In this document: one piece after another, positions 1-4,897 of the stretch
Numbering within the stretch: the first letter of the stretch is position 1
How the letters are laid out: every line of letters starts with the position of its first letter
Assembly: GCA_946885545.1 (NCBI GenBank)
Contig: CAMPGP010000144.1
Span: 1 to 5,808, forward strand
Origin: an uncultured Altererythrobacter sp.
GTDB taxonomy: Bacteria > Pseudomonadota > Alphaproteobacteria > Sphingomonadales > Sphingomonadaceae
DNA: 5,808 nt
Reading direction: 5' to 3'
The notes under the pieces: generated by a model
Seen by the model: only the letters and a program-made list of their open reading frames with translations
Database searches by the model: none
What the model was told of the DNA's origin: nothing
Program-made: the position numbers and the translations under genes

Positions 1-167
1 TCGCGGCAGAAGTTGACCAGCCGGTCGGTCTCGCCCGCCATCGCGGAGACGACCACCGCGACCTCGTGCCCGGCGGCCTGCTGCTTGCGCACGATGTTGG
101 CGACGCGCCGGATGCGCTCGGTGCCGGCCATCGAAGTGCCGCCGAATTTCATCACGATACGCGCCAA
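1..167 (-). CDS. lysC: Aspartokinase LysC, N-terminal 55 codons (runs off the left edge)
   Basis: LysC phosphorylates L-aspartate with ATP to give 4-phospho-aspartate, the first step to lysine, threonine, methionine and diaminopimelate; it is cytosolic. Only the N-terminus is here. It reads MARIVMKFGGTSMAGTERIR, with the aspartokinase signature KFGGTS at residues 7-12 in the amino-acid-kinase fold, then a conserved VAVVVSAMAGETDRL stretch at 37-50. The start chosen is TTG at 167, because a GGAGG on the minus strand lies 10 nt before it and the family usually begins MARIVMKFGGTS. GTG at 155 or ATG at 152 would leave the Shine-Dalgarno 22-25 nt away and drop the first beta strand. The rest of the kinase domain and the C-terminal ACT domains lie outside the window. 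The gene diverges from ubiG across a 52-bp gap. The identification is very sure; the TTG start is likely but unproven. Confidence 0.95.
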   Translation of the reverse strand, partial: MARIVMKFGGTSMAGTERIRRVANIVRKQQAAGHEVAVVVSAMAGETDRLVNFCR

Positions 168-177
168 GAACCCCGAG

Positions 178-182
178 CCTCC
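178..182 (-). promoter_or_regulatory. Shine-Dalgarno site of lysC that supports a TTG start
   Basis: The minus strand reads GGAGG here, 10 nt before TTG at 167. No comparable purine-rich site lies at a workable distance from the ATG at 152 or the GTG at 155, so this motif decides the start. The spacing is at the long end of normal, which together with a TTG codon suggests modest translation. Confidence 0.5.
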
Positions 183-186
183 GCTG

Positions 187-200
187 GTTTCGGTCGAAAC
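187..200. repeat. Inverted repeat GTTTCG-GT-CGAAAC between lysC and ubiG
   Basis: There are two perfect 6-nt arms around a 2-nt centre in the 52-bp divergent gap. The site lies 9 nt before the ubiG Shine-Dalgarno and 4 nt before the lysC Shine-Dalgarno. Its symmetry and place would suit an operator for a dimeric regulator acting on one or both genes. With a 2-nt loop it is a poor RNA hairpin and, without a T-run, not a terminator. A 6+6 match can arise by chance, so function is inference only. Confidence 0.25.
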
Positions 201-219
201 GCGCTGTTAGGAGGGCGGC

Positions 220-978
220 ATGAGCGATGCAACACCGTCGGGTGCAACCAAATCTACGACCGGGCAAACGATCCGGCCGGGCGAGGCCGCGCATTTCGGC
301 AAGCTGGCGCGCGACTGGTGGGACCCGAAGGGCTCCTCGGCCATGCTCCACAAGCTCAATCCCGTGCGGCTCGCCTTCGTGCGCGAAGCGATCGATGCGC
401 ACTGGCACGGCGATCCCGACGATTTGCGCCCGCTGGCAGGCAAATCAGCGCTCGACGTCGGCTGCGGCGCGGGGCTGCTGTGCGAGCCGCTCGCCCGGCT
501 CGGGGCCGAGGTGACCGGCGTCGACGCCGCGCCCGAGAACACCGCCGCCGCCGCCATCCATGCCGAGGGCGCCGGGCTCGATGTGCGCTACATGGCGGGC
601 GAGATCGGCGCGCTCGATCTCGGCACGTTCGATCTCGTGACCTGCATGGAAGTGATCGAGCACGTTGCGGACAAGTCCGCCTTCATCGACGCGCTCGCCG
701 CGAAGCTCGCTCCCGGCGGGCTGATGGTGCTCTCCACCCCCAACCGCACTCCGCAATCGCGCCTGTTGCTGGTCGGCGCGGCCGAGGCGGTCGGCGCGAT
801 CCCCAGGGGCACGCACCACTGGGAGGATTTCGCCACCCCGGAGGAACTGTGCGAGTTGCTCGCCGAAGCCGGTCTGGCGATGGGCGAACCGCGCGGAATC
901 GCCTTCTCACCGACCAAGGGCCTCCACCTGTCGGACAACCTGGCGCTGGACTACATCGTCACCGCGACGCGCGACTAG
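220..978 (+). CDS. ubiG: Ubiquinone biosynthesis O-methyltransferase UbiG
   Basis: UbiG uses S-adenosylmethionine for both O-methylations in ubiquinone synthesis: 2-polyprenyl-6-hydroxyphenol to its methyl ether, and 3-demethylubiquinol to ubiquinol, at the inner face of the cytoplasmic membrane. The protein has 252 residues, against about 240 for E. coli UbiG. After a polar leader of about 22 residues comes the conserved AHFGKLARDWWDPKG (24-38), then class I SAM motif I LDVGCGAG (78-85), the acidic residue after beta 2 in GVDAAPEN (D102), the UbiG-typical MEVIEHV (143-149), STPNR (172-176) and HHWEDF (199-204). The start has a strong AGGAGGG 4 nt upstream. It diverges from lysC and meets the DUF4166 gene tail-to-tail; both stops lie in one CTAG, leaving no room for a terminator between them. 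There is a run of GCC codons (Ala) near residues 109-112. Identification is firm. Confidence 0.97.
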   Translation: MSDATPSGATKSTTGQTIRPGEAAHFGKLARDWWDPKGSSAMLHKLNPVRLAFVREAIDAHWHGDPDDLRPLAGKSALDVGCGAGLLCEPLARLGAEVTGVDAAPENTAAAAIHAEGAGLDVRYMAGEIGALDLGTFDLVTCMEVIEHVADKSAFIDALAAKLAPGGLMVLSTPNRTPQSRLLLVGAAEAVGAIPRGTHHWEDFATPEELCELLAEAGLAMGEPRGIAFSPTKGLHLSDNLALDYIVTATRD

Positions 979-2597
979 ATCCGCCGCAACCGCCCGCGGT
1001 AGTGCACCACGCGCCCGGCCAGCGGCAGCGCCACCGATACGTCGAACACGAAGTCCTCGCCTTCGGCGTGCTCGCTCGCGGCGATGCGCGGCGCGAGGAA
1101 CAGCGGCAGCGGGATGTGGAACGCGCTCCACCGGCACAGCACCATGCGCAGGCCGCGCGCGTCGCCGGGCAGGTCGAAGTGGAAGCGCAGCGCGCCGAAG
1201 CGCTCCTCGATCCGATCCCCGGCCTGGCTGAGATGGCTGTGGAAGCGGTGCGCGCCGAAGCTGCGGGTCCAGCGCTCGATCCCGTCGCGCTCGGCGAACG
1301 CGACGTGCACCGGGTAGCGCCCGGCGGGCGGGAAGCCCGCCACGGCGCCTGCCAGCCGCGCGAGCGGCGAAGACCCGCGCTCGACCGTGCCTTCACCCTC
1401 CGCTCCGCCATCGCCGACGACTGCGTGCATGGCCCGGACCGGGTCGGGCAGGTGGTCGTAGTCCGCCCCCATGACGCGGCGGTAGACGGGTGTATGCGCG
1501 GCCTCGTCGATCGCGGTTGTCACGCGAAGCCCCTCCAGCAGCGGCGCGAAATCCGCCAGCGCTAGCAATCGCGAGGTGTCGCGAGCGCCGGGCTCGAGCT
1601 GGCCTGCGCGCAAGTGCCGGGCGACTAGTTGCGCGGCGAGGACGGGAATTTCCGGGCCATCGCCGTCTTCGGCGATCACCGTCCAGCGGCGCAGCAGCGG
1701 AGCGGCATCGCGCCAGCCCTTCACCTCGACCGACATCGCCGAGCGCATGCTGCCGAAGCGCGCCAGCATGCGCTGCACTGGCAGCACCACGTCTGCCAGG
1801 ACCGAGAGCGAGCCGAGCCAGCCCCACCGCACGAACGCAGACAGGATGCGCGCGACGACCATCTGCACGGCGCTCTCGTTGCCCGCGCGAAACTGCGTCG
1901 CGGGGCGACCGGGCAGGGAATCCGGCACGCGATCGAGATCGGGGATATCCGCCAGCGCGACCCAGCGGGTCACCGGCCGCCGCCCGACGATGCGGTAGGT
2001 CCGGCGCTGCAGCCCGAAGAGCCCGACCGCTTCGCTCCAGCGCCGCCCCTGCCACACGCGGATCGCCTTGCCCGCGTAGCTCAGCGCCGCCGCCGCGATC
2101 GAAGGACCGCCGGTCGCCGCGGTCGAAGCGCCGAGCGCGATATCGACCGCATCGACCCGGTCGAGCGGCGCGGCGAGTTCGCGGAGCACCGCGCCGGTCA
2201 GCGCAGAAACGGTCGAGGCTCCCGCAATCACGACGACTCCTGTCGCTCGCGCCGCGGCGTCGAGTTCGCCTACGCCGCAGACGAAATCGCGCGCGTCGGC
2301 GAGGTCAGTGTAGTGCACCCCGGCCGCGACGCAGGCCAGCGGCACGCGATACGAATTGCCTTGGAACGGCCCCGCGCAGTCGACCAGTAGGTCGGGCTTG
2401 GCTTGCGCCAGGACCGGCACGAGATCGCCTTCGCGGTCGGCGCGCATGGCTTCGGCGCCAGGCAGCCCCGCCGCGAACGCCCGCGCGCGTTCGAGATCGC
2501 GCCCAGCGACGATCACCGTCCACCCGTCTTCCGCCAACCGCCGCGACAGCCGCGCGCCGAACCCGCCATAGCCGCCGAGGACGAGCACGCGGTTCAC
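975..2597 (-). CDS. Saccharopine-dehydrogenase-like Rossmann protein with C-terminal DUF4166
   Basis: The protein has 540 residues in two parts. The N-terminal part is an NAD(P)-binding Rossmann domain of the saccharopine-dehydrogenase-like family: VLVLGGYGGFG (4-14) is the glycine-rich loop, AGRD (31-34) ends beta 2 with an arginine that may favour NADP, and DCAGPF (73-78) is the family's usual CAGPF. A hydrophobic, possibly membrane-touching stretch covers about 244-277. The C-terminal part, from about residue 368 (TPVYRRVMG) to 538, matches DUF4166: FPPAGRYPVHVAF (422-434), WTRSFGAHRFHS (443-454), FGALRFHFDLP (467-477), and a C-terminal strand VHYRGRL. The substrate is unknown; despite the family name, a role in lysine metabolism is not indicated. 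The start is GTG at 2597, overlapping the DCC gene's TGA as GTGA with no clear Shine-Dalgarno, so translational coupling is likely. The open frame extends upstream, but that part is the DCC gene in another frame. Confidence 0.88.
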   Translation of the reverse strand: MNRVLVLGGYGGFGARLSRRLAEDGWTVIVAGRDLERARAFAAGLPGAEAMRADREGDLVPVLAQAKPDLLVDCAGPFQGNSYRVPLACVAAGVHYTDLADARDFVCGVGELDAAARATGVVVIAGASTVSALTGAVLRELAAPLDRVDAVDIALGASTAATGGPSIAAAALSYAGKAIRVWQGRRWSEAVGLFGLQRRTYRIVGRRPVTRWVALADIPDLDRVPDSLPGRPATQFRAGNESAVQMVVARILSAFVRWGWLGSLSVLADVVLPVQRMLARFGSMRSAMSVEVKGWRDAAPLLRRWTVIAEDGDGPEIPVLAAQLVARHLRAGQLEPGARDTSRLLALADFAPLLEGLRVTTAIDEAAHTPVYRRVMGADYDHLPDPVRAMHAVVGDGGAEGEGTVERGSSPLARLAGAVAGFPPAGRYPVHVAFAERDGIERWTRSFGAHRFHSHLSQAGDRIEERFGALRFHFDLPGDARGLRMVLCRWSAFHIPLPLFLAPRIAASEHAEGEDFVFDVSVALPLAGRVVHYRGRLRRI

Positions 2598-2998
2598 GGC
2601 AGGATCCGGTCCGCCTGCTCCGCGGTCGGCACGAAGCACCGTTCGCGCCGCCCGAACCAGCGGTAGCGGTTGCGCGCAACCAGCCGATACACCGCATCGC
2701 GCACTGGGCGCGACACGATCCGCAGCACGCCCAGTGCCCGCCAGGGCCAGCCGAGGCCTTCGGCAATCGCCAGCGCCGCATCGCTGTTGCGCCGCACCCG
2801 CTCGCCCTCGACGAGGATGAAGGTCTCGGGGTCGAGCGGGTCGATCCCGAAGCGCGCCATCAGCGCCGCCCCCGCTTGGCCCTGCATCGTCGCGAGGCGA
2901 AACCGCCTGCGCCGGTCGCGGCGCAGGATGAAGCGCGCATTGGCCGAGCACAGCACGCAGTCGCCGTCGAAGACCACGATGGGATGCACCCCCGTCAT
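2594..2998 (-). CDS. DCC-family (DUF393) thiol-disulfide oxidoreductase-like protein
   Basis: A 134-residue protein with the hallmark of the DCC (DUF393) family close to the N-terminus: VVFDGDCVLCSAN at residues 8-20, giving the D-x-x-C-x-x-C motif with C14 and C17. It continues with a family-typical pattern: ATMQGQAGAALMARFGIDP (36-54), a TFILVEGERVRRNSDAAL segment (59-76), and a C-terminal NRYRWFGRRERCFVP stretch (110-124) with a third cysteine, C121. Proteins of this family are predicted thioredoxin-fold redox proteins; their partners are unknown. There is no signal peptide, so a cytosolic site is expected. The start chosen is ATG at 2998, 4 nt after the GlpQ stop. An in-frame ATG at 3028 would add ten Pro/Ala-rich residues and overlap glpQ. 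Neither has a good Shine-Dalgarno, so coupling to glpQ is likely. The stop overlaps the start of the DUF4166 gene by 4 nt. Confidence 0.9.
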   Translation of the reverse strand: MTGVHPIVVFDGDCVLCSANARFILRRDRRRRFRLATMQGQAGAALMARFGIDPLDPETFILVEGERVRRNSDAALAIAEGLGWPWRALGVLRIVSRPVRDAVYRLVARNRYRWFGRRERCFVPTAEQADRILP

Positions 2999-3002
2999 TG
3001 CG

Positions 3003-4055
3003 TCAGGGCGCGGGGCAGCGGGCGCCATCGCGCGCGGCGACCCCGATCGCGGGATCGTCGGTGAAGATTCCGTCCACGCCCGCACGCGTGAGTAGCACCC
3101 AGAGCTGCTCGGGGCAGCCGCGCGCGCCATCGCCCTCGCCGCGCCGGAGCGGCGGCTGGAGGAAGGCGTTTTCCTTGCGCAGGGTCCAGGCGTGAACTTT
3201 CAGCCCGGCGGCATGGGCAGCGGTGACGAGTCCGCTCGGCGTGCCGTCCAGTTCAAGCACCATGCGAATGTCGGCGCCGACCGCGTCGGCATAGGCGGCA
3301 ATTCGCTCCATGCCCGCCATCGTGACCATGTCGGCATAGCGCGTTTCGGGTTGGTCGGCCGGTCCGCCCTCAGCGGTCATCAGCTGCACCAGCTTGTAGT
3401 CGCTGCGCTGCGCCAGCCGCTCGAGCGGCGCGATCTCGAAGCTCTGGAGAAAGATCGGATCGTCCGGCCCGATCCCCGCCGCGTTCAGTTCGCGCAGCAG
3501 CAGCTCGACACTGTCGATCCCTTCGCCTTCGAGCAGGAAGGTCGGGTGCTTGAGCTCGGGATAGAGTCCGATCCGCCGCCCGGTCTTGGCCTCCTTCGCC
3601 TTCACCAGCGCGACGATCTCGGCGAAGGTCGGCACCGGGTAGAGCCCGTCGAAGCGCGCGTTGGCGGGGCGCAGCGCGGGTAGCCGTTCTTTCGCGCGCA
3701 ACGTGCGCAGTTCCTCGAGCGTGAAATCCTCGGCAAACCAGCCGGTCGTCTCCGCCCCGTCGATCGTCTTTGTTGTCCGGCGATCGGCGAATTCCGCGTG
3801 CTCGGCAACGTTGGTGGTGCCCGAAATCTCGTTCTCGTGCCGCGCAACCAGCACACCGTCCTTGGTCGCGACGAGGTCTGGCTCGATGTAGTCCGCCCCC
3901 TGGTCGATGGCGCGCTCGTAGGCCGCGAGCGTGTGTTCGGGCCGCTCGCCGCTGGCGCCGCGGTGCGCGATCACCAGCACGTCACCGCCCTCGCTCGCGA
4001 GCGCCGGAGCGACCGGCGACACGGCCAGGAGGGCCGTTAGCAAAATCTTGACCAT
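3003..4055 (-). CDS. glpQ: Secreted glycerophosphodiester phosphodiesterase, GlpQ type
   Basis: The enzyme hydrolyses deacylated phospholipids (glycerophosphodiesters) to sn-glycerol 3-phosphate and an alcohol, using a divalent metal, in the periplasm. The 350 residues compare with about 358 for E. coli GlpQ. A signal peptide (positive MVK, hydrophobic 4-14, cleavage after ALA at residue 20) precedes a GDPD TIM barrel: IAHRGASGERPEHT (29-42) with H31, R32 and E40; GADYIEPDLV (53-62) with E58 and D60; H73 in ARHEN; IGLYPELKHP (162-171) with E167; FLQSFE (202-207); and GVDGIFTDDP (327-336). All residues expected for metal binding and acid-base catalysis are present. Two cysteines (C314, C347) could form a disulfide. 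ATG at 4055 is chosen because the signal peptide begins there. An ATG at 4079 would add TAPLSHR and overlap the start of the divergent small gene. No Shine-Dalgarno precedes either. It is first in a three-gene set with DCC and DUF4166 genes. Confidence 0.93.
   Translation of the reverse strand: MVKILLTALLAVSPVAPALASEGGDVLVIAHRGASGERPEHTLAAYERAIDQGADYIEPDLVATKDGVLVARHENEISGTTNVAEHAEFADRRTTKTIDGAETTGWFAEDFTLEELRTLRAKERLPALRPANARFDGLYPVPTFAEIVALVKAKEAKTGRRIGLYPELKHPTFLLEGEGIDSVELLLRELNAAGIGPDDPIFLQSFEIAPLERLAQRSDYKLVQLMTAEGGPADQPETRYADMVTMAGMERIAAYADAVGADIRMVLELDGTPSGLVTAAHAAGLKVHAWTLRKENAFLQPPLRRGEGDGARGCPEQLWVLLTRAGVDGIFTDDPAIGVAARDGARCPAP
4021..4037. repeat. Small hairpin ACGGCC-AGGAG-GGCCGT inside the glpQ signal-peptide codons
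   Basis: Perfect 6-nt arms flank a 5-nt loop, lying 18-34 nt inside the glpQ reading frame. In glpQ mRNA the loop would be CTCCT. In a transcript running rightward into the small gene the loop would be AGGAG, but this is about 40 nt before that gene's ATG, too far to serve as its ribosome site. It may be chance in GC-rich signal-peptide codons; its place near the glpQ start makes an effect on initiation conceivable. Confidence 0.2.
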
Positions 4056-4068
4056 GCGGTGCGATAGT

Positions 4069-4072
4069 GGAG
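4069..4072 (+). promoter_or_regulatory. Shine-Dalgarno site of the 55-residue gene
   Basis: GGAG lies 5 nt before the ATG at 4078. It sits in the 22-nt gap between the two divergent starts and picks ATG 4078 over the in-frame ATG at 4054, which would put eight polar residues in front of the hydrophobic helix. Confidence 0.5.
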
Positions 4073-4077
4073 CGGTC

Positions 4078-4245
4078 ATGCTGAAGAAGATCCTCGTCGC
4101 GGCGGTTGTCGTAGTCGGGCTCATCTATGGGTCTGGCCACGATTTCGCGTCGATCAAGCAGGCGATGCTCGGCCTCGCCTCCGAAAACGCGCGCGACATG
4201 ACCGGCGCGGCCGACGACGGCTGGGGGCCGGGCAACGGCTACTGA
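4078..4245 (+). CDS. Small single-span membrane or secreted protein of unknown function (55 aa)
   Basis: I do not recognise a family. The 55 residues begin MLKKILVAAVVVVGLIYGSG: two lysines, then about 14 hydrophobic residues (5-18), then a polar tail with FASIKQAMLGLASENARDM (23-41) and an acidic, Gly-rich end, TGAADDGWGPGNGY. This suits a single membrane anchor with the tail in the periplasm, or an uncleaved signal; there is no clear AxA cleavage site. Support for a real gene: a GGAG Shine-Dalgarno at 5 nt, a start that coincides with the hydrophobic helix, and almost exact filling of the space between glpQ and the ArsC-family gene, which otherwise would hold about 180 non-coding bases. Its stop overlaps the ArsC-family gene tail-to-tail by 7 nt. 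Its promoter would have to lie within the glpQ coding region. Conservation in relatives is the missing proof. Confidence 0.65.
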   Translation: MLKKILVAAVVVVGLIYGSGHDFASIKQAMLGLASENARDMTGAADDGWGPGNGY

Positions 4246-4586
4246 AGCGCCCCTTCCCATTCCGTTTCCGAAAATCCGACCAGCAACCCGCCGGGGTGTT
4301 CGACCACGGGCCGTTTGATCATGCTCGGGTGCTGTTGCAGCAGCGTGACGGCCTTGGCGTCGTCGATATCCGCCTTCTCGGCATCGGACAGCTTGCGGAA
4401 GGTCGTGCCGCGCCGATTGAGCACCGTGTCGACGCCCACGGCCGCGATCCATGCGGCCAGCTTCGCCGGATCGGCGCCTTCCTTCTTGTAGTCGTGAAAC
4501 GCGTAATCGATCCCCCGCGCATCGAGCCATTTGCGCGACTTTTTGACCGTGTCGCAGTTGGGAATGCCGTAGACGTCGATGCTCAT
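4239..4586 (-). CDS. ArsC-family (Spx/YffB-type) thioredoxin-fold protein
   Basis: A 115-residue protein of the ArsC/Spx/YffB family. It starts IDVYGIPNCDTVKKSRKWLD (3-22), with the redox cysteine C11 followed by DT, so it has one catalytic cysteine and not a CxxC pair. Next come IDYAFHDYKKEG (26-37), LNRRGTTFRKLSD (56-68) and the cis-proline region IKRPVVEHPGGLLVGFSE (90-107). The pattern follows E. coli YffB closely from memory, including RGTTxRKL and IKRP. YffB-type proteins are thought to be glutathione-dependent reductases; true arsenate reduction is not implied, and no ars genes are nearby. C11 is the only cysteine. It is last in the yebC-ruvC-ABM set: ATG overlaps the ABM gene's stop as ATGA, and AAGGA 6 nt upstream is a fair ribosome site. 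Family call is firm, function uncertain. Confidence 0.93.
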   Translation of the reverse strand: MSIDVYGIPNCDTVKKSRKWLDARGIDYAFHDYKKEGADPAKLAAWIAAVGVDTVLNRRGTTFRKLSDAEKADIDDAKAVTLLQQHPSMIKRPVVEHPGGLLVGFSETEWEGALQ

Positions 4587-4897
4587 GCCTCGTCCTTGCT
4601 CCTGTATTCGTGGATGCGCGGGCTGTCGCAGGCGAACAGCGTGTAGCTGGCGTAGAACTCGCCGCGCCCGCGCGCCTGTGTGGCGCGATGTTCGGCGAGG
4701 CGGCCCCAGGCGCGCGCCGAAGCCTCGTCGGTCCATTCGGACAATGCGATGACCTCGCCATCCTCGGCGGTGTAACTCTTGAACGACAGGTAGCCCGGCT
4801 GCGCCTGCGCCATTGCGAGCATGCGCTCCGCCTCGGCCTCGTAGGCGGGGTAGTCGATGTCGGCACGCTTGCGGTTGCGGAAGACGACGAGGAACAT
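4583..4897 (-). CDS. Antibiotic-biosynthesis-monooxygenase (ABM) fold protein
   Basis: A 104-residue protein of the dimeric alpha/beta-barrel (ABM) superfamily, resembling the YqjZ-like branch. The first strand FLVVFRNRKR (2-11) is followed by an amphipathic helix (DYPAYEAEAERMLAMAQ, 15-31), then PGYLSFKSYTAEDGEVIALSEWTDEASARAWG (34-65). This is the usual order of strand, turn and strand with W55 at the helix start. Then comes HRATQARGRGEFYASYTLFAC (70-90) with H70. Members include quinone-modifying monooxygenases, haem-degrading enzymes and many uncharacterised proteins, so no substrate can be given; the haem-binding Asn typical of IsdG is not evident. No signal peptide is seen, so it is cytosolic. 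Its ATG overlaps the ruvC stop by one base (TGATG) without a clear Shine-Dalgarno, indicating coupled translation, and its stop overlaps the ArsC-family start by 4 nt. Confidence 0.88.
   Translation of the reverse strand: MFLVVFRNRKRADIDYPAYEAEAERMLAMAQAQPGYLSFKSYTAEDGEVIALSEWTDEASARAWGRLAEHRATQARGRGEFYASYTLFACDSPRIHEYRSKDEA

Noticed and set aside
207..557. Minus-strand frame of 116 codons opposite the start of ubiG
   Set aside because: It is antisense to conserved UbiG motifs, overlaps the lysC-ubiG gap and shows no family pattern.
66..1565. Long plus-strand open frame of 499 codons
   Set aside because: It runs through ubiG in another frame and then antisense to the DUF4166 gene. The product is extremely Arg/Ala-rich with no domain, as expected of a GC-rich shadow frame.
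975..2597. Saccharopine dehydrogenase of lysine metabolism, linked to nearby lysC
   Set aside because: The resemblance covers only the Rossmann part, the C-terminal half is DUF4166, and alphaproteobacteria make lysine by the diaminopimelate route. The name is a family label only.
2598..2951. N-terminal extension of the DUF4166 protein by 118 residues
   Set aside because: The extra residues are the DCC gene read in a different frame and are low-complexity Arg/Ala/Gly. The Rossmann fold begins properly at the GTG at 2597.
1490..3064. Plus-strand open frame of 524 codons, antisense to the DUF4166 and DCC genes
   Set aside because: The translation is dominated by Arg, Pro and Ser with no recognisable motif or Shine-Dalgarno, while the opposite strand holds two clear family proteins over the same bases.
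4225..4260. Possible intrinsic terminator with GGGGGC and GCGCCCC at the junction of the small gene and the ArsC-family gene
   Set aside because: The arms do not pair cleanly, the loop is long and there is no T-run on either strand.
3982..4866. Minus-strand frame of 294 codons over the ArsC-family gene and the small gene
   Set aside because: It is another frame of the YffB-type and ABM genes, rich in Arg and Pro, with no motif. The true frames overlap neatly as an operon.
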